Of a stretch of DNA of 64,000 nucleotides, positions 36,801 through 48,540 are shown piece after piece. Position 1 is the first letter of the stretch. The number at the start of each line of letters is the position of its first letter. Under the pieces are notes generated by a model. The model was not told the origin of the DNA, ran no database searches, and worked only from the letters and a program-made list of their open reading frames with translations. The DNA lies in contig JAIWNE010000006.1 of assembly GCA_025331445.1 (NCBI GenBank), forward strand, positions 434,001-498,000, in the 5' to 3' direction. The stretch comes from Blakeslea trispora. Lineage: Eukaryota; Mucoromycota; Mucoromycetes; Mucorales; Choanephoraceae. The translations under genes and the position numbers were made by a program.

Positions 36801-38213
36801 AGGTATAATTCTTGCAGACTGGTTCAGGGTGGTTTTGTATCTTTTTATCAAATTGCCTTAGCTTATACTCTACAAACACAGATCTATGATGACACGGCTA
36901 ACCTTTATAGTACTTTGCCTAAAGGTGTATGTAAATTAACTCCAAGATTTCAGATATTCGCTTTGAGGATATCAATCTTATTGCAGTGTAGAAATTAACC
37001 AAAACAATAAAAAACATGTCTAATTTTATGAGGTAACAGAAACACATTTATTTGTCCTCATTCTTACTGAGGTTGGGGAGGGGGGGAAGTGGTGTGGAAA
37101 GGTACTTTGGAATCTTCTGTCTTCATTTGTGAGTAAACGCATACTTCAAAAGTTACCTGCTTGGTCATTGTCCAACTAACAGCAACTTTTATCTTTTACA
37201 AAGGGTGAATTTGACAAGGATTACTCAGTAGTCTGCTGGATTGCTTTGTGTATTCTTTTGCGAGGAAAAATACACCAATTTTGAGAAGCAACTAGTGATG
37301 TTCGTATTATTGCGATACAATGGGGTCAAGAGATTTCCTAGTCCTCTCAATGAAGCCAGTTATTGAGGAACCTAATTGCAAAAGGCATATCAAATTGTCT
37401 TGACCCTTTTTCTCTCCATAACCTTCTTCTTGGTCCCCGTCCTCTCTATCTCAAGATGATGATTAAAGTATCTCTTTGTCCAAGCTTGTTTGTTCCTAAA
37501 CGAAAGAAGAGGGAGGGGGGGGGGCTACGCCTTAAAGTGACTGTTGATAGAATTACCATCTTACTCGAGTTGAATTGTTCTAGAAGGAATAGTTAGTGTA
37601 GCTTTGTGAAGAGATGCAGAGAACAAGCTTAAAATACAATAGAGAATTCTTCTTGTTTGATTGGCTCAAAGTTCGAACTGATTACATTATGTGAAATTGA
37701 CCACATCACGGTAGTTCTTTCTACTTTTTCATCTACGGAAGCCAGAGAGAGAGAGAGAGAGAGTGTGTGTGTGTGTGTGTGTATAGTGAGAAAAGTTAGC
37801 TTACTTTCTTCTCCTTTAAGAGAGAAACAGAGAATGACGTATGACTATAAGCGCTATAGTAGTGAATGACTGGTAAACAAAAAAAAAAAACTCTGCTGAC
37901 TTTTGCATTGCTCTCTCTTTGATTCCTTGTGACAACATTTGTACTGTTTCAAGCATGATTGTCTATAAACAATAGTTGTCATATCTCCTTTGTTCTGTAA
38001 AGTAAATGAAATTCAAAATAACACGTGCGGACAATCATTTAAGAATGACAACTTGGTCTTTTAATGCATAGTTTACACCAATCGTAGTTCAACGTGAACC
38101 TTAAACTCAATCAACAAAAAACTCCGCACATAAATAGTTTAATCCTGTCTTTTTTTTTCTTTTTTTTTTTCTTCTTTTACTTGAAACAAAAGATCCATCT
38201 TGCACATAAAGAA
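33883..38213. other. 4.3-kb gene-poor region
   Basis: AT-rich with many A and T homopolymers, a G9 run (37516-37525) and a GA/GT compound microsatellite (37745-37782). I could not assemble any exon series with a recognisable domain on either strand. Frames such as 34492-34755 and 35929-36150 have no support. Confidence 0.5.
37745..37782. repeat. compound (GA)n(GT)n microsatellite
   Basis: GAGA repeats pass directly into GTGT repeats. Confidence 0.9.
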
Positions 38214-41200
38214 ATGAAGTTTGGCAAAACACTATTATCCAATCAAATTCCAGAATGGTCAAGGAACTATCTTTCTTACAAGTCCCTGAAAAAGGAAATC
38301 AAGTCTGTTGCTAATCATTTGCCAGCCTCAGAAGAAGATACTACTGGTAGAATTAAGATAAGAGAGTTATGTATAGTTTGAACTTACACAGTGAGTTAGC
38401 CGTTGTGTTTCACTTGGATAGAGAATTGGAGAAAGTGAACACATTCTATGTTTACAAGCAGTCCATGATACATCGTCGTTTATGGATTTTGCAGGAGAAA
38501 TTGAATGATGAAAATGATGAAGTTGCCTTAGCTCTGAAGGAAATCAGAAGTCAAATGGATAAGCTGATGTGGTTTGCTGAACTTAATTCAAAGGGATTTC
38601 GTAAAATACTTAAAAAGTAAGTGTGTGTCTGTACAGATGACGGTAAAGGTTTACTTGTTCTAAGAAATACCTAGATTAGACAAGAAGGTGGGTTTAGATA
38701 TGCAGCATATTTATTGGGAAACAAAGGTAAGCTTGAAATAGAATATGGCAACATTCAGTGTCTTATATCCTTTTTATGGTCTCAAGGTAGCTGTGCTTCC
38801 TTTTGCTACATCTGCTCAATTGCGCAAGGAGTTGGATCAAGTAGCTGAATGGATTTCCACCCTTACATCTTCTGCTGAACTTGAGCAAAGTCTCAAGTCA
38901 AACAACAACTCTTCTCTTAAACTAGCTCGTTACACGTCTAAAAACGAAGATATCTTTAAAGCGATTCAACAAGATAACCAACAAGAATTGCAAACACTTT
39001 TAAAGGAAGATACTAGAGTGAGTTGAGCGACTTTTTATATATATATATCTTACCATGGGAAAGAGAGAGAGAGAGAGATACTAAAATAAGTTGCATTTAT
39101 TAGATTAGCGATACTATTGTAGAATTGGCAGTGGAACATGAATCTCTAGCTTGCCTGAATTATTTAGTTAGTACACTTGGCCTTTCGCTATTAAACAACA
39201 AGGACATCAATGAACGCAACTTGCTTCACCGTGCCTGTCTTCGAGCCTCTTCTACCAAAATAGCAGACCGCTTGTTGACATTGGCACCTTCTTTGAGTCT
39301 CCAAAAAGACTTTGCTGGACGCAGACCTCTGCACTATGCTGCTGAACAGAATCACCCTGAATTGGTTTGTCTGTTGATGAAACATGCCATGAATCACCAA
39401 GATTATTCAGCTCAAGATGGATTTACTGCTCATTCATGGCAAGATCGTGAAGGATTTACTCCCTTGTTTTTTGGTATCCTTCATGGTAGCACAAAGGCTG
39501 TAGAAGCCATGATTGAAGTTGGCCATATTCAAAACATAGACGAATCCATTGCTTCAGTACAAAAACCATCTGCTATTGACACGAATGGATCATTCAGTTC
39601 AGAAGGATCAAAGAGTGATCTAGATGAGGAGGGTACTGAATATGTGCCAGATTATGCTCGCTCACTTCATCATCCTTCTTCTGTTGCATTAGCTTGTAAA
39701 TTAAGCAATCTAGAGCTTCTTACCTTGCTGATCAACAAAGGCGCTTCTGTTGATTTGGCTGATGAGGATGGAGATACTCCTCTCTTGTTTGCTATCCGTA
39801 GTCACTTTTTGGAAGGCATTGAGGTATTGATTCAACAGGGACATGTCAATGTTGATTTGGCTGAGCATGTCAATGGTTGGACTCCCCTGATGTTGGCTGC
39901 TATTGAAGGATTCAAGGATATAGTAGAGGTTTTGTTGAGAGCAAATGCCAATAAAGAAGCAGTAGACTTCAATGGCTGGACTGCTACTGATCATGCAGTC
40001 TTCCGCGGCTATCTTGACATCGGTCGTTTGACATTACCTAAAGATCCAAAGGCCTATCTCGATCCTTCTGTTCGTGCTAAACTGACAGGTGCATCCGATG
40101 ATGAAAGCGGATCGTCTACGCCGAACTCATCTGCCAGTAAACAATCCAAATCTGTCAAGTCTGTCTCTAAAGCGAGCCGCTTGTATGGTCACAAATATTT
40201 GACGGATCTTTGCATGATCGTGATCAGGCTTGGTTCGAACGATGTAAGAAACCCACTTTGCCATCAGTTCATTGAACTTTCCAAGGAGTTTTTGGGTGAA
40301 GATCAAGAAAAGCGACTGTCCCTCTCTGTCTCGGCTACAAATGCTTCTGGAGAATTTCCCATCATCGACTTGCCCTCTGAATTCAAACACGACTTCTATC
40401 CTGAACCGATCGTTCTGTTTACATCGAATCCTAACGAAGTCACATTAAGGTTTGATCTGATTGAAACGTTTGGTTCTTCGCGCGATAGTCATGTCTTGGC
40501 CCGAGGTACTTCTGTTTTGGCAGGTGACTTTATCTTTTCGAAACTAAAAGGTTTCAAGGGTCCTATCGAAAAGGCTTCACTTCGCGGTCAACAACAGGTG
40601 CCCTTGGTACAAGCCAAGAATCTGGACTGCATCGGTTCACTTGGGTTCGAATTTCTTGTGATCACACCCTTCCAACACAAGAATTTGCGTGTAGGAGATC
40701 GTTATACTTATTATAAATCAGTCGACACTCAGGTCATTGGTCATCGTGGCTCTGGCATGAATAAGAAGGGCTCCAAGTTGCAAGTAGGTGAAAACACAGT
40801 ACTTTCTTTTGTTACTGCTGCTTCATTGGGTGCTGAATATGTTGAGTTTGGTAAGAAATCAAATACAGTAAATGATATGACCTTAACATTTCTTTTTTTG
40901 TTAGATGTTCAACTGACCAAGGATCTGGTACCTGTTATCTATCACGATTGGACTGTAACTGAGACAGGTTATGATATTCCTCTAAACTCAATCACTCTAG
41001 AACAGTTCTTGAATCTTCGACGTTCAGGCCATATCAAGGAATATCACACAGGTGTCAGCGATGGCAAGCATGGTGTTGTTGTACCTCGCTCCTCTTCTAT
41101 CTCCTTGGATAAGCCATTGCCCTTACACCTCCTATCATGGAATCAGGCGTCATGACCAAAGCTAGCAATTATAGCAGTAATGGCACTCAAACACCTAATA

Positions 41201-41947
41201 GTGTGCGCCCCAGTCGATCTCTTTCATTCAGTTCAAGTAGTCCTAGCCGATTTGGTGGATTTACTGATCCTTTTGAACAGACACGTACCTCTAAAGCAGG
41301 CAAATTGAAGGGTAATGGGCCTGAGACTATTCAGGGTCCCTTCACTACTTTGGCAGAGACGCTTCGTAGTGTGCCAAAATCAGCCGGTTTCAACATTGAG
41401 GTCAAGTACCCTATGGTAGATGAAGCCGAACAAGATGAGATGACATCGTTTCAAGAACTGAACGTGTATGTGGACACTATTTTAGAATGTGTTTATGATA
41501 ATGTGGAGCAAGACCGTCACGTCATCTTTTCTTCTTTTCATCCAGAGATCTGCTTGGCCCTGAACATGAAACAGCCTAATTATCCTGTCTTCTTTTTGAC
41601 AGATGCAGGTACTCTGCCTATGGCCGATATTCGATGCAATTCACTTCAAGAAGCAGTTCGGTTTGCCAAACAGGCAGACTTGTTAGGTATCGTGGCGGCA
41701 AGTGAGCCTATCTTGGAAGCGCCTCGTATGGTACAAGTCATCAAAGAGATGGGTCTTTTGTTGTTTACCTATGGTGTATTGAATAACGAAGTTGAAAATG
41801 CTATTGCTCAAAGTGTTATGGTGTAGATGCAGTTATTGTGGTAAGCTCAAGATTATCCTGTTGTGTTCTTGGTTTACTACAACTGACTAATCATTTAATT
41901 TATAGGATTCTGTGCTTCCTGTTAGAAAAGGATTGCGTGGAGATTAA
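38214..41947 (+). CDS. GDE1: glycerophosphocholine phosphodiesterase, SPX-ankyrin-GDPD (7 exons, two apparent 1-nt frameshifts)
   Basis: Exons 38214-38346, 38400-38616, 38675-38726, 38787-39017, 39104-40850, 40905-41840 and 41906-41947. Gde1 splits glycerophosphocholine to choline and glycerol-3-phosphate; its SPX domain senses inositol pyrophosphates and phosphate. Order: SPX (MKFGKTLLSNQIPEWSRNYL, FHLDRELEKVNTFY, GFRKILKKLDKKVG); about six ankyrin repeats; a linker with a C2-like region; then a GDPD domain with the catalytic HRGSG, GENT, DVQLTKDLVPVIYHD and FNIEVKYP, and the C-terminal VLNNEVENA. Two places need one extra base: CCC at 41120-41122 (KPLPL to LTPPIM) and AAA at 41810-41812 (after ENAIAQ). 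With them restored the frame reaches TAA at 41945-41947; without them the protein ends early at about 41153, within the GDPD domain. A sequence error or a real lesion is possible. Confidence 0.85.
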
Positions 41948-42180
41948 ATCATGTTGTATATCGTTTGCTTTTTTTTTTGTGTTAGAAGATACAGTTCATT
42001 TTATTTATAAGAAAAAAAATTGCTTGTAATTAAGTATTATTAGTATTATTTTACAAAGAAGAAAGAGAAAATTGTATATAAGAATCAATGCTGTGTTGTA
42101 TGTACGTGTATGTGTCTTGAAAGAAAGCGAGAAAAAAAAAGGGGGAGGGGGTAAATCTATTATACATCAGAGAACAAATT

Positions 42181-44734
42181 CTATAAGCGATGGGGCATAT
42201 GTGCATTCAACAATTCTTTAAAGCGTGCTTCGTCTAAATGAACACCTCTTCTTCCTAAGATCTCGTCAAAGAAGGGGTCCTCGCCACCATGTTCAATAAT
42301 ATGACCACTGACAGCCAATGCCGCTTTCACTTCTTCGCCTCGACTCTCACCAATGAATCCCATATTCAAGATACGCACTGTCTCACCAAATCCACCGCCC
42401 CACAAAAGCGGCTCTAAATGCTTCAAGACAACAAGTCCAGTTCGAAACAAGATGATGTCGCCATACAATAAATAGATATCCATAGTCGAGACGACAGTTC
42501 AAGCGGAATAATGGATGCAAAGATCGTCATGAACCAGTCGGGCAAATAGTTCTCTGGTGTTAGCGTCAAGTTCTTAAAGTGCAAATATAACTTGGGCAGA
42601 TTTTCTGCAAAGATAACATTGAACACTTTAAAGAATCCCTGTATTTTCTTCTCGTCTGGATTGTAGAGTGCTGATAAGACTTGGCTACTATTGATCAGGT
42701 TGACAAGTGATGTAAATGTGTCCTGTGCATTCATGTTGAGCAACAAGACTCCAGCTAAAAAGGAGGTGCCTCTTGGCTATCAAAAGATGAATGAGTCAAA
42801 CTATACATGATATTTTGTAATGCAAACATAATTTACATAGGTAAGATCATGACGATAACCAACGTATGCATAAAGTACTTTTCTAAGGGACATAAAGAGT
42901 GGTCCGTCCGGCTAAAAGAAAACAAGAAAGAAAAAATCAGTACGGAATTTGTGACATAGAAAAGTAGAGGGGTGTCGTTACCTGAAAAACACACAAGCTA
43001 GGTAATGTACGCACAATATCTTCATCAATAGTCTTGTTCAAAAAATTAACAAGTGCTGGATCATGAAGTATCTTGTTATCGCCCAATGCCTCTTCCTCTA
43101 TATCCTCATCATGAGAACTAGCATCCTCTTCTTCACCTTCACTGCGATCTCCCTCAAGTTCAAGATGGATATCGTCCAAGTGTTGATTTGCATCTACTTC
43201 GATTACATTGTTTGTTTTATGAACCGATTCATCGTAAAGTCCTAGCACGCCATGACGTTCGCCAAACGGACCTGCTGGTAAACTACGTTCCACGTTTGAG
43301 TTGAAGTCTATTGGCGTAGTGTCCTCTTCCAAATCCGTTTCATCGCCATCGTCTGTTGTTGTGGTGATTGATTCGTTGTCTTCCTTATAGCTTAATTTCT
43401 CTTCCTTTAACTCTTCTCGAAGCACGTCTAAACTACTTGTTCTCCTCTGTCGACGTCTTGGATAGAGTGATTGTTCAGCATAGGCATCATATGTAGTAGG
43501 ATGGCCTGGTGTGATGATAGGCATAGGAGACCCATGTGAAGTAGGTGAGGCCAATCCACCGTTGGTACTCTTTGAGGGGATGCGTATAGCATGAGGAGCA
43601 CGGCGCATACATTCAGTAAATGTGCTTTTGTTGACATCAAGTGAATTTCCTATTTTGAGCTTCCATACTTTTTTTCGGCATCGAGGAGGAATGCCCTGAG
43701 TCCAAAGAATTAAAGTACGCTTGTCTTTGGCGCGTGCTTTCCAATGTGGTATAATATCGTTCTCCCAAACCTGCTGGGCTTGATTGATTTTTCTGTCTTT
43801 CTCCTCTTTCTTTTTGTAGCTCTCTTTCTGTTTCTTTGCTTCCAACTTTCTCGCTTTTTTCATCATAGCTTCGTATTCCTGTAAATGCTTCTTTTCTTCT
43901 TGAGGATCTTTTGGAGGCAACATTCTGAACACAAATACCCAATTAAGAAAGAAAGAAAGAAAGATACCACTGGCTTATGCTTACCTAGGGCGTGTCTTTG
44001 ATATGACTGATTCCAAAGGTGACGGTTTTTGATGGATAACTTTGTTTCGTTTGAAAGGATTTAAGCTAGTTTTTTTTTTTTTTTTTTTTTTTTACATATA
44101 TGAGTTTTTCCGTACATAAAGAGAGAGAGGTCTGGTTGATATTATATTACACTTACGTTCTCTTTACAGGAAGCGATGCACCACCTGATGTAACTACAAC
44201 TTCCGCTTCATTTACATTACGTCGGGCAGCTCTTGGATTTGGACTCATGTCTATTGAATGAAATTCCCCTCCTTCAGGTGAAAGCGTATTTGCTGAAGTG
44301 TCCTGTTGACTAGCATCATCCAATACATCTGAAATTGAATAAAACGGACCTGAGATATCTGACGTTGTAATTTTCATTGATGTATCTGCATGAAAACTAT
44401 TTCTAGATGGGTTGTTTGTCTTTGTACTTGCTTGGGAATTGGCTCTACGTGGTATGAATTTCATCAATCGAGAAGGAGGCTCATAAGACGTATCGGCCTG
44501 AGCATCCCTCGGCAAATCAAGCGAAACTTCTTCAAAAAACTGGTCGTATGTGCTTCTGCTGGAGTTTATTTCGGTCGTATAAAGTGGCTGGTGTTGAGGT
44601 GTAGGTAGCTCATCTAATAATTTATCTGCTGTAAGAGTACCTTGGTTATCCGAGATTTCGACTGAGGACAGGTCGGCTGAGATATCAATGTCGGCAAATT
44701 CTGATGCGCAATCGCTTACTTCTTTCATGGTCAT
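42181..44734 (-). CDS. TBC-domain Rab GTPase-activating protein, TBC1D12/14-like (5 exons, one apparent 1-nt frameshift)
   Basis: Exons in transcript order: 44157-44734, 43985-44065, 42982-43924, 42837-42911, 42181-42776. The N-terminal half is Ser/Thr-rich and probably disordered, then a long basic coiled coil (EEKKHLQEYEAMMKKARKLE). The TBC domain begins TLILWTQGIPPRCRKKVWKL and has an acidic insert before the arginine-finger motif TIDEDIVRTLPSL. Then follow YAYVGYRHDLTYPRGTSFLA, where the usual YVQG glutamine finger reads YPRG, and LPKLYLHFKNLTLTPENYLPDWF. At 42480-42481 a GG should be GGG for SRLW to continue into DIYLLYGDIILFRTGL; without it the frame stops. Rab GAPs of this kind act in endosome, recycling and autophagy traffic; the target Rab is unknown. 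Confidence 0.82.
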
Positions 44735-45120
44735 GGTGGAAAGAAGAACAAGCGAAAAAGGAAGAAAGTGAAGAAAAAAAAAGAAAGTGAGTAAAAGGAA
44801 AAAAAAAAGAATGGAAAATAGAAATTAAGGCTGCACTTTAAAATAAGGGGCGAAACTACCTCAATTTAAGAACACTTTGAACATATAAAGAAAAGTGCTT
44901 GTTTGTATCTGTTTGCTGTTTCTCGCCGAGCTGATTACTTTTCTCTCTCTCTCTCTCTCTTCTCAGAAAGAGGGCAATGTAAGGGTAAATTAAGATAAGA
45001 CAAAAGGTACAGGTAGATCCTAACAAGAAAGGAAAATACCATATAACTCATAAAATTGTCTTCACACAGGATGTTACAAGCAGTTAAAAAAATAGAAAAA
45101 ATCAAGTAACAACTATAATA
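44735..45120. other. intergenic region, TBC promoter side
   Basis: Purine-rich repeats and a (CT)n tract (44941-44960). No coding sequence. Confidence 0.5.
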
Positions 45121-46200
45121 TTAAATGGGTTTTCTGTTTAAACAGTCATCAAACTCCCCTACTGAATATCTGCAAAAGCCTTGTAAGTCATTGGTGAGCA
45201 CATGATTGCAAGCTTCCTTAATTTTTGAAGATAATGTCTCCTCCTTCAAAAGCGCTTCTCTCTTTAATTCGCTTTTGTATACTGGCCAAAACTGCTCAAT
45301 TGGATTAAGTTCAGGTGAGTAAGGCGGAAGGTGAACATATCCATAGCCATGGGACTCAATGTACTTTCTGATATCATCGTGGTTGTGAATGAGGCAGTTG
45401 TCCATTATCAGATTATGGCTTCTGAACTCTTCGTATTGATTCATTATCTGTATGGTCTCGGCTATGAAGTTGAAATAATGTCCAGCTACTGTCCCACCCT
45501 TTCCTTTCTCTTTTTCCGGTTTTTTAGTCGCTCCACCCGGCCCCTTTTTCTCTTCTTTGTACCTGAAGCGGCAGTGATTTTGGGAACCTTCAATTGTACA
45601 TTGATTATATCCAAGGGAGATATTGCCCCTATAACAGTGTGGGGGTGCCGCTCTCGTTTTGAGAGTTTCCACTATTGGAGTCTCCACTGGTGCCCAAGCC
45701 ATACCACTTTTCATGTCGATGTTGAATCCCAACTCATCAATGAAACCACAATTGGTCATGTAATCTATATCAGTCTTCAGAAGCTTAGTGTAATCGAAAT
45801 CCAGCCTCTATCTTTATACCCCTATTGCGCTCTGCAGGTCGGAAAAGAGCCCCTTTCAGTGACATGATACAATGAAAGATGACGTGTTTGTAAAGAGAGG
45901 AACTTGATACTTCCAAGCTTGTAAACTGACTTTTAAGTCCTTCCATCATCTCATCCAGAACAATGCCTGGCTTTTCTTCCTTAAGGTTTACGAGATATCC
46001 CTTTTGTTCTGAGTTTAATGTTAAAGGTCTTCCACTTCCCGGTTTTCTCAAGTATAGATCCTCTTCACTCTCTATACTTTTCGACCTCTGGTATAGCATG
46101 TTTGAGCAGTACTTGAGGGTATTCTCAACTCTTTGGCAGCTCCAAGAATTGACATATTCTTTTCATATACAAGAAAATAAAACTTCCCCATATCTTCTTT
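45121..46200 (-). pseudogene. Tc1/mariner-IS630 type transposase, frameshifted
   Basis: On the minus strand the pieces run in order through three frames: a helix-turn-helix (MSILGAAKELRIPSSTAQTCY, about 46103-46175); a shift near 46095; YQRSKSIESEEDLYLRKPGS and GIVLDEMMEGLKSQF to RPAERNRGIKIEA; a shift near 45797; then the DDE domain (45121-45759 plus a few upstream codons). Catalytic acids are in place: D in NCGFIDELGFN, D in LIMDNCLIHNHDD, E in PPYSPELNPIEQFWPVY. A cut-and-paste DNA transposase is implied, but at least two frameshifts make it inactive as written. No convincing terminal inverted repeats were found by eye. Similar, more decayed relics lie at 29.5 and 57.5 kb. Confidence 0.82.
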
Positions 46201-47580
46201 CTTATATTTTTAGTATGATATCTCAGTCTTCTTGTTAGGATTTGCTTCCGCCTTGGAACTACTTTCGACGGCTTGAGATCCAAATAAGAAGGAAAAGTGG
46301 TTATCGAGGTTAAGAAATCCTCCTCAGCCTCTTTTTTTTGTGACAAAATAAAAAGAGGAAAAAAGCTCTGCTCTTTGCCTGGCTTGTAATGAATTAGATA
46401 TGACACTAATGAAAACAATGCCCAAGTACAAATAGAAAGGAAAGCAGAAAAGTAGCTTTTTTATTATTGTTGTTGATATCGCTGTTGGTATCGTTGTTGT
46501 TATAACCAAGCGACTCTTCCTAAATATTTTGCCCTCTAAGCATTTGATGGTACTAGATAGGTTGTTTCCCTCAAATATGTACTTTTTTTTTCTCTACAGT
46601 AGACCTATCAGTTTAGATTTTTGTCATGAATTAAACAAAGAAGCCAGGTGAACTCAGAAAGCAATCGTTTAAATCAAATCAATTATATGAATTTTTTTAG
46701 CCAACTAGTATAAGACATCCTAATTTTGAAAAAATAATATCTGCAAGAAAAAGAAAACGAGAGATGAAGATGCATGCACCAAAGAAGACTTGTCAGTTAA
46801 CAAACAAAGTGTTTTTTATTTATCAGTCAAAAACAATGCATTATTTTGACACACTTATAAAAAGACTTTTGTACAAGGCACAACACTTTCATTTTTTATT
46901 GTTTTAAAAAGCAATAGAAGGTCTTCCCAGCAAGCCAAATGAAGTCTGACTAACATCACAACCAAAGTCCATCTGCCTCTCCAATACCCTACTTGGAGGA
47001 AGAAAGAAAAAAGAAGTACACCTGAAGAACACTGTAAAACCTCAGAGTAAAGCCAAGTAGCCCATAAGACCTAGATCACCCATCTTGGACAGACAAGAAC
47101 CGCTCAGTGATTACCCCTACCGCAGAGGATACCTTGACGAACAACCTACTACTACCGAATTTCAATTACAACAAACCTTCAGCATAGCTATCTCCCTTCA
47201 ACCACCGGCACCATCATCTCCAGAAGTATGAGAACAAGAGGCACCAGTATCCAGAAACATAAGAACAAGAGGCATAAGTAAACTAAGCTTAGAAAGCCGT
47301 TATGTCTACCTGGATAGCAAGCCAAGACACCTTCTTGCAAGCAGAGCCAGAGCCAGGTAAACAGAGAAAAAATAAACACAAACAGAGAAAGACCTACTGA
47401 CTAGCAGGGTTGCCAGCCAGTGAGAAACAAATACTTACCTGAAGAAAAAAAGAGAGAAGAAAAGGAGTATGCTTTGTACTTGTACTCACACACCAGAGCG
47501 TCTGGTACAAGCAGTATCCAGGAGAGCAGCCAGAGGCATCCAGTTTGATGCAAGAGAAACCGGGTTCGTAGGCGTCGACA
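46201..47580. other. intergenic region, partly less AT-rich
   Basis: 46201-46800 is AT-rich and may be the 5' flank of the transposase. 46900-47580 has more balanced base composition and overlapping frames on both strands without recognisable domains. The composition change suggests a separate inserted element that continues into the hairpin and minisatellite island. Confidence 0.4.
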
Positions 47581-47587
47581 AGGACAT

Positions 47588-47632
47588 CCTCGTTGGTAAG
47601 AGCAACCACCGATTGGTTCGAGTCCGCCAAGA
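47588..47632 (+). other. tRNA-like A-box/B-box pair (possible SINE head)
   Basis: TTGGTAAGAGC (47593-47603) looks like the D-loop side of a tRNA, and GGTTCGAGTCC (47615-47625) is a perfect RNA polymerase III B-box. Only 11 bases separate them, so there is no anticodon arm, and no acceptor stem pairs. It is not a tRNA gene; a decayed tRNA-derived element is one explanation, chance another. Confidence 0.3.
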
Positions 47633-47832
47633 CAGGATCACTAGGACTTACAGACTACTTGACAATACCCTGAGGCTACAGTATTCCGCAGGCGCACCCC
47701 CTTTTTCCTTCTTCCTCCTGGAAGTAGGGCATCAGAGTGACAAACAGACCTCGGAAGTGATGCTTCGTCAGAGATTCATAAGGCTTGCCAGGGGACCAAC
47801 TATTGCTTCTTGGAAAGTGTTGTGCCTTGTCA

Positions 47833-47878
47833 AAAGAAGACGAAATGCCTTGCCAAAATAAGGCATTTCGTCTTCTTT
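47833..47878. repeat. perfect hairpin 1, 19-bp stem, 8-nt loop
   Basis: Stem AAAGAAGACGAAATGCCTT (47833-47851) is followed by an 8-base loop and its exact reverse complement (47860-47878). Checked base by base. Confidence 0.95.
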
Positions 47879-47891
47879 GGCTTGTCGCCAA

Positions 47892-47939
47892 GTGCATCGC
47901 GTATGGTGCCAAAGAGGCACGGCACCATACGCGATGCAC
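47892..47939. repeat. perfect hairpin 2, 19-bp stem, 10-nt loop
   Basis: Stem GTGCATCGCGTATGGTGCC (47892-47910), a 10-base loop, then its exact reverse complement (47921-47939). It lies 13 bases after hairpin 1 and 7 bases before the 14-bp minisatellite. Confidence 0.95.
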
Positions 47940-47946
47940 CGCACAT

Positions 47947-48533
47947 ACAGCGCCAGAAAGACAACGCCAGAAAGACGACACCACAAATACAGCGCCTGAA
48001 AGACAACGCCAGAAAGGCGACACCACAAATACAGCGCCAGAAAGACAGAGCCAAAAAGACAACACCAGAAAGGCGACACCACAAATACAGCGCCAGAAAG
48101 ACAGAGCCAAAAAGACAACACCAGAAAGGCGACACCACAAAGACAGAGCCAAAAAGACAACACCAGAAAGGCGACACCACACATACAGCGCCAGAAAGAC
48201 AACACCAGAAAGGCGACACCAGAAAGGCGACACCACAAAGACAGCGCCTGAAAGACAACACCAGAAAGGCGACACCACAAAGACAGCGTCAGAAAGGCGA
48301 CACCACAAATACAGCGCCTGAAAGACAACACCATCAGCACAGTACCATCAGCAGAGCACAGCACCACAAACACAGCACCACAAACACAGCGCCAGAAAGA
48401 CAACACCACAAATACAGCGTCAGAAAGATAACACCATCAGCACAGCACCATCAGCACAGTACCATCAGCAGAGCACAGCACCACAAACACAGCACCACAA
48501 ATACAGCGCCATTAACACAGCGTCAGAAAGAGA
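47947..48533 (+). repeat. 14-bp-period minisatellite, about 42 units
   Basis: The tract parses into 14-base units with consensus ACARCRCCAGAAAG. Recurring variants include ACAGCGCCAGAAAG, ACAACACCAGAAAG, GCGACACCACAAAT, ACAGAGCCAAAAAG and, distally, ACAGTACCATCAGC types; two units near 48350 and 48470 carry a short extra AGAGC. Variants recur in blocks of three or four, a higher-order 42- or 56-bp pattern. The CC at unit positions 7-8 is nearly constant. The + strand has almost no T. Because 14 is not a multiple of 3 and no unit makes a stop, all frames stay open on both strands; the long repetitive ORFs (47676-48553) are by-products. Confidence 0.92.
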
Positions 48534-48540
48534 AAGAGAC

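Noticed and set aside
40851..40904. Extra GDE1 coding segment between exons 5 and 6
   Set aside because: The 54-bp segment is open and in frame but has GTAAG and TTAG ends and interrupts the conserved EYVEF-DVQL of the GDPD domain, so it is an intron.
47588..47632. Functional tRNA gene
   Set aside because: A- and B-box-like sequences are present, but the boxes are only 11 nt apart, and there is no anticodon arm or matching acceptor stem.
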